Positions 8,587 through 18,511 of a DNA stretch of 64,000 nucleotides are shown piece after piece (the stretch's first letter is position 1; every line of letters begins with the position of its first letter). Both the position numbers and the translations under genes were made by a program. This stretch comes from CAVUQH01 sp963774445 (lineage in GTDB: Bacteria; Myxococcota_A; Polyangia; Haliangiales; Haliangiaceae), in NCBI GenBank assembly GCA_963774445.1, contig CAVZFC010000029.1, forward strand, positions 62,001-126,000, written 5' to 3'. The notes beneath the pieces are model-generated. The model was not told the origin of the DNA. It did no database searches and saw only the letters and a program-made list of their open reading frames with translations.

Positions 8587-9201
8587 ATGAACGCCCGCAC
8601 CCTGCTCCTTCTCGCGCCGCTCGCCGCGGTGTTTGCCTGCAACCCCTACGATCCAAACCTGGGCGACACTCCGTTCCGCTGCGGCACGTCCGACCCGGTC
8701 TGCCCGGACGGCTACGCCTGCGTGGAAAACTCTCCCGCCGATCGGGTCTGCGTGCGCGAGAGCTCGCCCGAGGCGCCCGACGGCGGCTCCGGCGGCACGG
8801 ACGCCAGCCTGATCGACTGCACCGGTGACAACAATCAGGAACCGAACGAGAGCGTCGCCGATCCCACGGTCACGCCGATCCCCGACTTCCAGGACAGCCT
8901 GCAGCTGGTCGGGATGCAGATCTGCCCCGAGGGCGACGTCAACGTCTACTACTTCCGCATCGACACCCAGGGCAAGAACGTCAAAGTCAACGTGATGTAC
9001 TCTTCGGGCGGGGGAACCCTGCTGGTCAACGTCCTCAACCAGGACGGCACGTCGATCAAGACCGGCACGTCGGCGGGCAACCCGGATCTGATCGCCGCCG
9101 AGGTCCCCAACCTGCCGATCGGCAAGTACTACGCCCAGGTGCGCGGCGACCAGGGCGTACGCAACAGCTACGACATCACGATCTCGGTCACCGGCCCGTA
9201 G
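8587..9201 (+). CDS. Lipoprotein with PPC-type C-terminal domain
   Basis: A 204-residue putative lipoprotein. The signal peptide ends in a lipobox (LAAVFAC, Cys18). A Cys-rich stretch follows (CGTSDPVCPDGYACVE), then a Ser/Gly linker and a beta domain. The beta domain (about 95-203: VYYFRIDTQGKNVKVNV, GGTLLVNVLNQDG, KYYAQVRGDQGVRNSYDITI) resembles the bacterial pre-peptidase C-terminal (PPC) fold, a carbohydrate- or protein-binding module of exported proteins. It lies directly after the TPR-like gene and is probably co-transcribed with it, perhaps forming an envelope complex. Its specific role is unknown. Confidence 0.8.
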   Translation: MNARTLLLLAPLAAVFACNPYDPNLGDTPFRCGTSDPVCPDGYACVENSPADRVCVRESSPEAPDGGSGGTDASLIDCTGDNNQEPNESVADPTVTPIPDFQDSLQLVGMQICPEGDVNVYYFRIDTQGKNVKVNVMYSSGGGTLLVNVLNQDGTSIKTGTSAGNPDLIAAEVPNLPIGKYYAQVRGDQGVRNSYDITISVTGP

Positions 9202-9222
9202 CCGGCTCCGGGACCGGGCGAC

Positions 9223-9414
9223 TCAGGTGGTCGCGGCCAGGAGATCGAACCGCAGCCGCCAGCGCTCGTACTCGCTGCGCAGGTCCGCGTCACCCTCGGC
9301 CGCCAGGCGCAAGCGCGCCAGGAGCTGGCCGGATCCCTCGCGGCGTTGCGACATCAGGCGGTCCCGCAGCTCGCTGCGAATCCGGGCCAACTCTCTCGCT
9401 TCGCGATACCCCAT
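9223..9414 (-). CDS. Small conserved-looking helical protein
   Basis: A 63-residue, highly charged, helical protein (MGYREARELARIRSELRDR...). It is not a shadow frame, because an excellent GGAGG lies 5 nt before the ATG on this strand. It converges on the PPC lipoprotein gene 21 bases away. There are no cysteines, signal peptide or membrane segment. I do not recognise the family. The pattern of Arg/Glu heptads suggests a single long helix or a helical hairpin. Confidence 0.6.
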   Translation of the reverse strand: MGYREARELARIRSELRDRLMSQRREGSGQLLARLRLAAEGDADLRSEYERWRLRFDLLAATT

Positions 9415-9594
9415 GGCTACCTCCTACTTCCGCGAGCGTCTCCTCTCACCTTCAGAGCAGGGAGCCACGCCGGCAAATTTTTAGACGTCTGTCGCCGCGA
9501 AAAGTTGCGCGGGATGTCGGGCGGCACGGGCAGACAAGCGTCTCCTCCCTACATCGGCCACAGACGCCGTACACGGGTCCATTCTGGCTGCGGT

Positions 9595-9624
9595 TTGACA
9601 GGCCCGTGGTAGGAGCACTACCCT
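9595..9624 (+). promoter_or_regulatory. Candidate sigma-70-type promoter of the pil genes
   Basis: A perfect -35 TTGACA (9595-9600) and an 18-base spacer lead to TACCCT (9619-9624), which keeps T1, A2 and T6 of the -10 consensus. Transcription would begin near 9631, leaving about 29 bases before the pilB ATG, including GAGGGGG (9642-9648). The 245-base gap between the small minus-strand gene and pilB holds nothing else obvious. Confidence 0.5.
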
Positions 9625-9659
9625 TCTGAATACAGTCATTTGAGGGGGCCAATCAGGAG

Positions 9660-11352
<1,693 letters not shown>

Positions 11353-11360
11353 GAGGACTC

Positions 11361-12476
11361 ATGCCGCCCACCTTGCACCAGCTGCTCAAGGCGATGCTCG
11401 ACCAAGGCTCGTCGGATCTGCACATCACCACCGGCACGCCGCCGCAGCTGCGCATCGACGGTTCGCTGGTGCCGCTGCGCACCGACGCGCTGACCCCGGT
11501 CAACACCAAGCAGCTCTGCTACTCCATCCTCACCGACGCGCAGAAGCTCCGTTTCGAGGAAGACCAGGAGCTCGACCTGTCGTTCGGCGTGAAGAACCTG
11601 GCTCGCTTCCGCGCCAACATCTTCCTGCAGCGCGGCGCCGTCGCCGGCAGCTTCCGTCTGGTCCCGTTCAAGGTGATCCCGCTGAACGAGCTGGGCCTGC
11701 CCCCGGTGGTCAACGAGCTGTGCCAAAAGCCTCGCGGTCTGGTGCTGGTCACCGGCCCGACCGGCTCGGGCAAGTCGACCACGCTGGCGTCGATGATCGA
11801 CAAGATCAATCAGACCGAGCGGCTGCACATCATCACGGTAGAGGACCCGATCGAGTTCCTCCATCCGCACAAGAACTGCCTGGTCAACCAGCGAGAGGTC
11901 GGTTCCGACACCCAGTCGTTCAAGCGCGCGCTCAAGTACATCCTGCGCCAGGACCCGGACGTCGTGCTCATCGGCGAGATGCGCGACCTGGAGACGATCG
12001 AGGCCGCCCTCACCTTGAGCGAGACCGGTCACCTTTGCTTCGCCACCCTGCACACCAACGGCGCCATCCAGAGCATCAGCCGTATCATCGACGTCTTCCC
12101 CTCGCACCAGCAGTCGCAGGTGCGAGCGCTGCTGTCGTTCGTGCTGGAGGGGGTCCTCTGCCAGGCGCTGATCCCGCGCGCCAACGGCAATGGTCGCGTC
12201 CTGTGTGCCGAGGTAATGGTTCCCAACTCCGCGATCCGCAATCTGATCCGCGAAGACAAGCTGCACCAGATCTACTCGCAAATGCAGATCGGTAAGTCCA
12301 AGTTCGGCATGCAGACCTTCAACCAGAGCTTGTGCGGCCTCTACCTGAAGGGGATGATCACGCTGGAAGAGGCCCTGGGCCGCTCCTCCGAGGTCAACGA
12401 GCTGCGCACCATGATCCAGCAGGGCAACATCACCGGCCACTCGGCCAACCAGGTCCACAGCCCCCGCGGCGGATGA
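11361..12476 (+). CDS. pilT: PilT twitching-motility retraction ATPase
   Basis: Hexameric ATPase that depolymerises pili and powers retraction. It has 371 residues, slightly longer than the usual 340-360. The N-terminal PAS-like domain contains the typical SSDLHITTGTPPQLRIDG. Walker A is GPTGSGKSTT, the Asp box is TVEDPIEFLH, Walker B is VVLIGEMRD, and the PilT hallmark AIRNLIRE is present as SAIRNLIREDK. The ATG lies 8 bases after the pilB stop with AGGAGG just before it, so it is part of the same operon. All catalytic motifs are intact, unlike the interrupted pilB frame. Confidence 0.96.
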   Translation: MPPTLHQLLKAMLDQGSSDLHITTGTPPQLRIDGSLVPLRTDALTPVNTKQLCYSILTDAQKLRFEEDQELDLSFGVKNLARFRANIFLQRGAVAGSFRLVPFKVIPLNELGLPPVVNELCQKPRGLVLVTGPTGSGKSTTLASMIDKINQTERLHIITVEDPIEFLHPHKNCLVNQREVGSDTQSFKRALKYILRQDPDVVLIGEMRDLETIEAALTLSETGHLCFATLHTNGAIQSISRIIDVFPSHQQSQVRALLSFVLEGVLCQALIPRANGNGRVLCAEVMVPNSAIRNLIREDKLHQIYSQMQIGKSKFGMQTFNQSLCGLYLKGMITLEEALGRSSEVNELRTMIQQGNITGHSANQVHSPRGG

Positions 12477-12488
12477 CCGGTCGCGGAA

Positions 12489-12518
12489 TTGGGTGTCGCT
12501 CTGGAATCCTGCTACCCT
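12489..12518 (+). promoter_or_regulatory. Candidate extended -10 promoter before pilC
   Basis: The 72-base pilT-pilC gap contains TGC-TACCCT (12510-12518), an extended -10 box of the type seen before several other genes here. A poor -35 TTGGGT (12489-12494) lies 18 bases upstream. Predicted transcription start is near 12525, leaving a short leader with GGAAG before the pilC ATG. It may give pilC-pilS extra transcription independent of pilB. Confidence 0.4.
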
Positions 12519-12548
12519 AGTCACCGGACTCTCGGTCGGAAGAACTAG

Positions 12549-13760
12549 ATGGCGAAGTTCGCTTGGGAAGGCGTCACCCGCAACGGTGACTCGCGCAAAG
12601 GCACGATGGAGGCGCCCGATGACGCCGCCGTCGCCGAGCGCTTGCGCGACCAGGGGATAAACCCGCGGCGCATCAGGAAGGCGTCCAGCAAGCTCAGCTT
12701 CGAGCTCCAGCTGACCTCGGGGGTCAAGAAGCGCGATCTGCTGATCTTCACCCGGCAGCTGGCCACCATGGTCAACGCCGGCCTGCCGCTGGTCCAGTGC
12801 ATCGACATCCTGGCCAGCCAGACCGAGAACAAGGCCTTCGCCAAGGTCCTCACGCAGGTCAAGCATTCGGTCGAGTCCGGCTCCACCTTCTCCGACGCGC
12901 TGCGCAAGCACCCGCGCGTCTTCGACGATCTGTACACCAACCTGGTCCAGGCCGGAGAGATCGGCGGCATCCTCGACACCATCCTCAACCGCCTGGCGAC
13001 CTACATCGAGAAGGCCGACAAGCTCAAGCGCCAGGTCCGCGGCGCGATGGTCTACCCGATCGCCATTCTGTGCGTCGCCATCATCGTCGTCGTCATCATG
13101 TTGTGGAAGGTCATCCCGACCTTCGAGAGCATGTACAAAGAGTTCCAAGGCGCCAAGCTGCCCCGCCCGACCCAGATCGTCATCAACGTATCGCATGCGT
13201 TCCTCGACAACTGGTACCTCTTCGTCGGCGGGCTGGTCGTCTTCTTCGTGCTGTTGACCGCGGCGCTCAAGACCGACTCGGGCCGGGAGGTCTGGGATCG
13301 AGTGATCCTGCGGATACCGGTCCTCGGCAACGTCTTGCGCAAAGTCGTGGTCGCCCGCTTCACCCGCACCCTGGGCACCCTGCTTTCTTCGGGTGTGCCG
13401 ATCCTGGACGCGCTGAGCATTTGCGCTCGGACCTCGGGCAACGTGATCGTGATGCGCGGCATCAACCACGCGCGCGACAAGATCGCCGAGGGTCAGGATC
13501 TGGCCGGACCGCTGTCCGAGACCCGCGTCTTTCCATCCATGGTCGTGCAGATGATCGGTGTCGGCGAGCAGACCGGCGCGATGGACCAGATGCTGCAAAA
13601 GATCGCCGACTTCTACGAAGAGGAGGTCAACGTCGCCGTCGCCGCGCTGACCGCCATGCTCGAGCCGATCATGATGGTTTTCATCGGCGGTATCATCGGC
13701 GCACTGATCGTGGCGATGTACCTGCCGGTCTTCGAGCTGGCGGGTAACATCAAGGCGTGA
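12549..13760 (+). CDS. pilC: PilC inner-membrane platform protein
   Basis: Polytopic inner-membrane protein of 403 residues on which PilB and PilT dock. It has two GspF/T2SSF domains. The first begins around 70 (FTRQLATMVNAGLPLVQCID). Membrane helices follow near 168-190 (YPIAILCVAIIVVVIMLW) and 220-240 (LFVGGLVVFFVLLTAAL). The second domain repeats the motif (FTRTLGTLLSSGVPILDAL) and ends in the conserved terminal helix EPIMMVFIGGIIGALIVAMY. Length and motifs are normal. Its stop overlaps the pilS start as GTGA, so the two are coupled. Confidence 0.96.
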   Translation: MAKFAWEGVTRNGDSRKGTMEAPDDAAVAERLRDQGINPRRIRKASSKLSFELQLTSGVKKRDLLIFTRQLATMVNAGLPLVQCIDILASQTENKAFAKVLTQVKHSVESGSTFSDALRKHPRVFDDLYTNLVQAGEIGGILDTILNRLATYIEKADKLKRQVRGAMVYPIAILCVAIIVVVIMLWKVIPTFESMYKEFQGAKLPRPTQIVINVSHAFLDNWYLFVGGLVVFFVLLTAALKTDSGREVWDRVILRIPVLGNVLRKVVVARFTRTLGTLLSSGVPILDALSICARTSGNVIVMRGINHARDKIAEGQDLAGPLSETRVFPSMVVQMIGVGEQTGAMDQMLQKIADFYEEEVNVAVAALTAMLEPIMMVFIGGIIGALIVAMYLPVFELAGNIKA

Positions 13761-15523
13761 CCGAGCCCACCGCCGCGCCCCCGAGTCCGTCGGACAGCAT
13801 GCTGGCCGGCCGGCCGGCGCTGTCGGCGCGCAGCGAGAACGAACGGCGCGTCGTCTACCTGATGCTGTTCAGGCTGGTGCTGATCACGCTGGTGCTCGGC
13901 GCCACCCTGCTGCTCTGGACCTTCCTCGATGCCGACATCTCCGGCGCCGGGTCGCTGTCGGTCTTCGTGATCATCGGCCTGACCTACCTCTTGACCGTCC
14001 TGTACGGCCTGGCCCTACGCCGGGGCGCCGACCCAGCCCGACTGGGGCACCTGCAACTCAACGCCGACCTGGTGATCACCACCCTGCTGGTGCACGTTAC
14101 CGGCGGCGTGATGAGCGCCTACACCTTCTTCTTTCCGCTGTCGATCATCGCCGCGGCGACGCTGCGCTTCCGCGCCGGCGCGATCACCGCCGCGGTCGCC
14201 AGTGCGGTCCTGTTCATCTCCGTGAGCCTGCTCGGGTGGAGCGGGCTGGTACCGATGCCCCACGCCTCCGGCGTCAACCCGACCCAGCTCGGCGTTCTGG
14301 CAATGGCCCGGTCGCTGGGTTTGAACCTGGCGGCTATCGTTGGCGTCGGCTTCCTCGCGGTCAATCTGGGCGCGCAGCTGCAGCGCACCGTCGCCTCGCT
14401 GGCGAGCGAACGCGAGGCTGCCGCCGATCTGTACACCCTGCACGAGGATATCGTCCGCTCCCTGTCGAGCGGACTCATCACCGTCGACGAGCGCGACCGC
14501 GTGCTCACCATCAACGGCGCCGCATGCGAGCTCTTGCAGGTGACACCGGCCCAAGCGATCGGCCGCCCCATCGAACGCATCGCGCCCGGGCTGGGGACCA
14601 GGCTGTCCACCCTGCCCGCCCGCGACAGCCTGCGCCGAGGCGACATGGTCACGACCGTCGCCGGAGAGAAGCTGGTCCTGGGGATCACCGTGTCGCCGCT
14701 GCGCGACAACCAGGACCGGGTCATCGGCCGCGTCCTCAACTTCTCCGACCTCACCGACCTGCGAAAGATGGAGAAGCAGGTGAAGCACGCCGAACGCCTC
14801 GCCGCGATCGGCACGCTGGCGGCCGGCGTCGCCCACGAGATCCGCAACCCCCTGGCCAGCATCTCCGGCTCGATCGAGCTCCTCAGCAGCGCACCCGACC
14901 AGGACAACCGGCCGCTGATGGAGATCATCACCCGCGAGATCGACCGACTCAACCAGATGATCACCGACCTCCTCGACTACACCAACCCGGGACCTCGCGA
15001 GCTGGTCGAGTTCGACTACGCGGCCATGGTCTGCGAGACGGCCGAGGTGTTCCAGCGCGACCCGGCTTTTGCCGGCGTCGACATCGCCATCGACGAAGGC
15101 TCGACCACCAGCGGGCTGCTACTGCTCGGCGATCCGGGCAAGCTGCGCCAGGTGATCTGGAACTTGCTGCGCAACGCCGGCGAGGCGGCCTTGACCGGCA
15201 GCGGAACCGTGCACCTGCGCGTGGCCGAAGAAGCGGGCATGGCGGTGGCCGAGGTGCGCGACGACGGTCCGGGGATGGACGAGGGCCAGATCAGTCAGGT
15301 CTTCGACCCGTTCTTCACCACCAAGCAGGGCGGCAGCGGGCTGGGCCTGGCGACCTCGCACAGCATCATCACCGAGCACGGTGGCGAGATTCGCGCCCAC
15401 TCCGCGGGCCGGGGAAAGGGCGCGCGCTTCGTGGCGCGCATCCCACTCGAGCGTACCGGCAGCTTCGCCGAATGGCGCCGCAGCGAGGCGGTTCCGGCGT
15501 ATACTGGCCGGCGCGATGAGTGA
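13757..15523 (+). CDS. pilS: PilS-like membrane sensor histidine kinase with PAS domain
   Basis: Histidine kinase of 588 residues, GTG start overlapping pilC. The N-terminal third holds about six membrane helices (LVLITLVLGATLLLW, LSVFVIIGLTYLLTVLYG and others), as in PilS. A PAS domain lies at about 225-340 (LSSGLITVDERDRVLTING). HisKA has H360 in AAGVAHEIRNPLASI. The HATPase boxes are NLLRNAGEAAL, RDDGPGMDEG and GSGLGLATSHSI. In Myxococcus-like loci pilS is followed by pilR and pilA; here a zinc-finger gene follows, so the cognate response regulator must lie elsewhere. A sigma-54 activator of PilR type is expected but is not seen next door. Confidence 0.88.
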   Translation: MTEPTAAPPSPSDSMLAGRPALSARSENERRVVYLMLFRLVLITLVLGATLLLWTFLDADISGAGSLSVFVIIGLTYLLTVLYGLALRRGADPARLGHLQLNADLVITTLLVHVTGGVMSAYTFFFPLSIIAAATLRFRAGAITAAVASAVLFISVSLLGWSGLVPMPHASGVNPTQLGVLAMARSLGLNLAAIVGVGFLAVNLGAQLQRTVASLASEREAAADLYTLHEDIVRSLSSGLITVDERDRVLTINGAACELLQVTPAQAIGRPIERIAPGLGTRLSTLPARDSLRRGDMVTTVAGEKLVLGITVSPLRDNQDRVIGRVLNFSDLTDLRKMEKQVKHAERLAAIGTLAAGVAHEIRNPLASISGSIELLSSAPDQDNRPLMEIITREIDRLNQMITDLLDYTNPGPRELVEFDYAAMVCETAEVFQRDPAFAGVDIAIDEGSTTSGLLLLGDPGKLRQVIWNLLRNAGEAALTGSGTVHLRVAEEAGMAVAEVRDDGPGMDEGQISQVFDPFFTTKQGGSGLGLATSHSIITEHGGEIRAHSAGRGKGARFVARIPLERTGSFAEWRRSEAVPAYTGRRDE

Positions 15524-15863
15524 CCCGGGCCCCGCCTGTCCGCTGTGCGGCAACGCGCTGCTCGCCGCCCGCACCGTCACCGTGTGCCACGCCTGCCACA
15601 CCACGGTGATCGACGGGTCGTTGCGGGTAAGCTCGACCGGCGAGTTTCGCGTCGACCAGATCATGGCCGCCGCTGCGCAGGTCAACGCCGGCGTCCCGCC
15701 CGCGGCCGGGCCCGGCGAGCACGGCGTCCGCTGCACCTTCTGCGGTAAGGGCGAGGGCGACGTGCGCAAGCTGCTCAGCCACGGCTCGGCGCAGATCTGC
15801 GACGAGTGCGTAGCGCTGTGCGCCGCCGTGCTGCGCGCCGAGCTCGGCGACGACTGGGGTTAG
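15516..15863 (+). CDS. Small protein with zinc ribbon and ClpX-type C4 zinc finger
   Basis: A 115-residue soluble protein that starts 8 bases inside the pilS end. An N-terminal zinc ribbon (CPLCG ... CHACH) is joined by a linker to a C-terminal domain matching the ClpX zinc-binding domain (CTFCGKGEGDVRKL ... ICDECVALC). There is no AAA+ ATPase domain. In ClpX this domain dimerises and recruits substrates and adaptors, so this protein might act as a ClpX adaptor or decoy (inference). A TATACT box (15500-15505) ends 10 nt before the ATG. It converges on the next gene with both stops inside TTAG. Recognition of the zinc domain is firm; the function is unknown. Confidence 0.78.
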   Translation: MSDPGPACPLCGNALLAARTVTVCHACHTTVIDGSLRVSSTGEFRVDQIMAAAAQVNAGVPPAAGPGEHGVRCTFCGKGEGDVRKLLSHGSAQICDECVALCAAVLRAELGDDWG

Positions 15864-16930
15864 CGAGCGGCGGCGTCCGGCGTCGGCTCGCCAAAGACCC
15901 GCCGCTCGAGCAGCTCTTGCGATAGCGGCACCGAGACGTGCGCCTGGACGATCTGCCAGCGAAGTTGGTCGCCCTCGCCCGTGGCCTCGAGGAGATAGGT
16001 CCCGCGCATCGGGATGATCACGCGATCGGCGCCGTCGCCGACGATGACGCGCAGGTTGGCCACCATCCACGCGACCTTGCCGATCGGCTCGGAGACCCGC
16101 GACGACGAGATCGACACGCGCCCGCTACCGAACGCGCTGGCCAGCCGCGGCAGGTTCTGCAGCTCGTCGCCGCGATACTCGCCGTCCGGATCCGGCCAGA
16201 CCACCAGCGTGCGCGCGCCGTCGGCCAGCGTCCCCAGGCGATCGGTGCCGCGCTGGTGGAAGCGCTGGACCACGGCGGCGATGGCGTCGGCCGCGCGCTC
16301 GCCGATCTGCCCCTCGGCAGGCGGCTTGGACGGCGCGCGCAGGACTCCCCCGCGCGCCAGGTCGATCACCTCGACCGGCGACAGCGCATACGACAGATGC
16401 TCCATCACCATCACCCAGCGGTCAACGTCGCGGACGAAAGCGGCCGTGACGCGGATCGGGATCGACGCGTCGCGCTGGATGACGACGCCGTCACTGAGGC
16501 GAATGTCGTGGGGCACGCGATAGCTGACCTCGTCGAAGATCCAGCCGACCTGCTGGTCGCGCGACAGCTCGACGACGAGATTCTTCGATACCAGGCGGAC
16601 GCCGGAACGGCCGTAGAACGGGCGCCGCTTCACCCACCGGGAACCGACGCCCTTGCCAAAGGCGACGTCGCCGGCGCCGAGGCCGACCAGCGCGAGATCG
16701 GCACTGGTGGAGATCGAGTCGAGGTAGGCGTCGTAGTTGCCCAGCGACAAGTGCGAGTAGTTCTCCAGCGCGGTCGCCTCGAGATCGCGGATCAGATCGC
16801 TGCGGCTGTCGTGCTCTTCGGGGGTGACGGCAGGCAACACCGTGGGCGCGACCGGCGCCGCCCGGCCGCCACACGCCACCGCGGCGAGCGCTGCGCCCAG
16901 CGCAATCGCGTTCGCGGCGCCCCCGCTCAT
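15860..16930 (-). CDS. Putative lipoprotein with two SnoaL/NTF2-like halves
   Basis: A 356-residue exported protein with lipobox LAAVAC (MSGGAANAIALGAALAAVAC). It appears to contain two NTF2/SnoaL-like domains. The first (about 55-185) includes ENYSHLSLGNYDAYLDSIS and the strand-rich WVMVMEHLSYALS. The second (about 205-345) includes KVAWMVANLRVIV and RGTYLLEATGEG. Such domains bind small ligands or mediate protein contacts. I chose the ATG at 16930, which overlaps the stop of the upstream MocA-like gene as ATGA, over the long upstream extension, which is only an out-of-frame shadow. It is the last gene of an XdhC-MocA operon, an unexpected partner for molybdenum cofactor genes. Confidence 0.75.
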   Translation of the reverse strand: MSGGAANAIALGAALAAVACGGRAAPVAPTVLPAVTPEEHDSRSDLIRDLEATALENYSHLSLGNYDAYLDSISTSADLALVGLGAGDVAFGKGVGSRWVKRRPFYGRSGVRLVSKNLVVELSRDQQVGWIFDEVSYRVPHDIRLSDGVVIQRDASIPIRVTAAFVRDVDRWVMVMEHLSYALSPVEVIDLARGGVLRAPSKPPAEGQIGERAADAIAAVVQRFHQRGTDRLGTLADGARTLVVWPDPDGEYRGDELQNLPRLASAFGSGRVSISSSRVSEPIGKVAWMVANLRVIVGDGADRVIIPMRGTYLLEATGEGDQLRWQIVQAHVSVPLSQELLERRVFGEPTPDAAAR

Positions 16931-17514
16931 CGAAGGTCGGCCCTCGTGTCGACGTCGGCGATCACTCCGCGATCCTCGACGTCGATTCGTACCACGCGCT
17001 CGGGCACGGAGCGTACTACCGCGCGCGCACCGTCCGCGGCGCCGGCGCACGCAACCAGCTCCGGCCAGAGCGCGCGGGCGAACAGCGTCGGGTGGCCGCC
17101 CTTTCCGGCGTAGACGGGAACCACGACCCCAGCGTCGCCGGCCGAAGCCAGCAGTCGGCGCACGGTCTCGGCCTCGACGCGCGGGTGGTTGACCGGCCAG
17201 AGGAGCGCCCGATCGGCGTCGCTGGCTTCCAGCGCGGCGGCAAATCCGATCGACACCGACGACGCCATACCCCGCTCGGGATCCGGGTTGACCGCGACCA
17301 GCAACCCCAGGCGGGCCGCCTCGGCAGAGGTGGCCTCGAGGTGGGGTGGACCGGCGACCACCACGGCGGCGCCTGCCCCACCGTCGCGAGCGCGCTGCCA
17401 CAGCTGCTCGAGGTAGGTCGGCCCGCCGGCGTCGCAGAGCAGGGCCTTGGCCACCCCGCCCAGCCGGCGCCCCGCGCCCGCGGCCAGCACCACCACCACC
17501 GGCGCGGCGGTCAC
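16927..17514 (-). CDS. MocA/MobA-like nucleotidyltransferase (molybdopterin cytidylyl- or guanylyltransferase type)
   Basis: A 195-residue nucleotidyltransferase of the MobA-like NTP transferase family. The signature loop VLAAGAGRRLGGVAKALL lies at residues 8-26, and ALLWPVNHPRVEAETV occupies the place of the family PVDxPxxxxxTv motif, with Asn replacing the usual Asp. It would attach CMP or GMP to molybdopterin. The GTG start overlaps the XdhC-like stop as GTGA, and its stop overlaps the next start as ATGA. The pairing with XdhC supports a role in maturing a xanthine-dehydrogenase-family molybdoenzyme, which is not in this window. The Asp-to-Asn change weakens certainty about activity. Confidence 0.8.
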   Translation of the reverse strand: MTAAPVVVVLAAGAGRRLGGVAKALLCDAGGPTYLEQLWQRARDGGAGAAVVVAGPPHLEATSAEAARLGLLVAVNPDPERGMASSVSIGFAAALEASDADRALLWPVNHPRVEAETVRRLLASAGDAGVVVPVYAGKGGHPTLFARALWPELVACAGAADGARAVVRSVPERVVRIDVEDRGVIADVDTRADLR

Positions 17515-18452
17515 GCGCCGCCTCGGTTGCGCACCGCGATCAGCTCGGCCACCGTCGAGACTGCGATCTCGGCCGGCGTCTCGGCGCCGATGTCGAGCCC
17601 GATCGGCGCGTGCAGGCGAGCCCACCGCTCGTCGGTCGCGATGCCCTTGGCGCGCAGCCGCTTTTCGAAGCGGCCGATCTTGCCGCGGCTGCCGATCAGC
17701 CCCAGGTACGACAGCTCCGCGCGCGGAAGCAGCCGCTCGATCAGGCGCTCGTCGATGGCGTGGTCCCGGGTGACCACCAGCGCGTAGTCGCCCTCGCCCA
17801 GCAGCCCCACCGCGCGCTCGACGTCGGCGATCTCAAACGACGGCACCACCAGCTGCGCCCACGCCAGCGGATCGGCCAGCGCGCCAGTGTCGTCGTCGTC
17901 GCACGCGACCACCTGGAAGTCGACGCCGGCCGCGAGCGCACCGATCGCCCGGCCGACGTGACCCGCGCCGAACAGGATCAGCCGCGCATCGGCGACCAGC
18001 GGTTCGATCAGCGAGCCATCCTCGACGCGGGCGTTGCGCGGGCCGTGCCGCTCGGTGGCGACGAACCGCTTGCCGCTGCCGTCGAGCGGGGTGACCAGGA
18101 GACCGGGCCCGCGCTGGCCGCGCCGCTCGACGGCGGCCGCCAGCGCCTCCAGCGCCGGGCCCAACGGCTCGACGTGGACCACCATCGACCCGCCGCAGCA
18201 CATCGCCAGGTCGCGAACCAGATGGTATTCGAGCGTGCGGGGACTCCCGCCGGAGGCGACGTCGATCCCTTCACGGGTCACCTCCTGCTCCACTCGGCCA
18301 CCGCCGATCGTCCCGAAACTACTGCCATCTTGGCGCACCAGCATGCGGGCGCCGGGATGCCGGGGGACCGATCCCCGCACCTGTGCCACCGTCGCCAGGG
18401 CCGCCGGCGCGCCGGCCCGCCCGAGCTCCACGGCCCGCCGCAAGACGTCCAT
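17511..18452 (-). CDS. XdhC/CoxI family molybdenum cofactor insertion protein
   Basis: A 313-residue cytoplasmic protein of the XdhC/CoxI family, which binds molybdenum cofactor and passes it, sulfurated, to xanthine-dehydrogenase-type enzymes. The N-terminal XdhC domain has GSVPRHPGARMLV, GTIGGGRVEQEV and the conserved DLAMCCGGSM. The C-terminal Rossmann domain has LFGAGHVGRAIG and GLIGSRGKIGRFEKRL. It heads a three-gene operon with four-base overlaps. An extended -10 box TGC-TACTCT (minus strand, 18467-18459) ends 6 nt before the ATG and no Shine-Dalgarno is present, so the transcript is probably leaderless. It is divergent from the receiver-PilZ gene. Confidence 0.88.
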   Translation of the reverse strand: MDVLRRAVELGRAGAPAALATVAQVRGSVPRHPGARMLVRQDGSSFGTIGGGRVEQEVTREGIDVASGGSPRTLEYHLVRDLAMCCGGSMVVHVEPLGPALEALAAAVERRGQRGPGLLVTPLDGSGKRFVATERHGPRNARVEDGSLIEPLVADARLILFGAGHVGRAIGALAAGVDFQVVACDDDDTGALADPLAWAQLVVPSFEIADVERAVGLLGEGDYALVVTRDHAIDERLIERLLPRAELSYLGLIGSRGKIGRFEKRLRAKGIATDERWARLHAPIGLDIGAETPAEIAVSTVAELIAVRNRGGA

Positions 18453-18458
18453 GCAGCA

Positions 18459-18501
18459 AGAGTAGCACTTCGCCCCTTCGCTTCGCCGTCTCTGCTACTC
18501 T
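18459..18501. promoter_or_regulatory. Divergent pair of identical TGCTACTCT extended -10 boxes
   Basis: The 59-base gap between two divergent genes holds TGCTACTCT twice. One copy is on the minus strand (18467 to 18459), 6 nt before the XdhC-like ATG. The other is on the plus strand (18493-18501), 10 nt before the GTG at 18512. Neither gene has a ribosome binding site, so both transcripts would start at or very near the start codon. Confidence 0.6.
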
Positions 18502-18511
18502 CCGCCCAATC

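Noticed and set aside
15860..17401. 513-codon version of the SnoaL-like lipoprotein
   Set aside because: The extra N-terminal part overlaps the MocA-like gene out of frame; the real start is the ATGA overlap at 16930, followed by a signal peptide.
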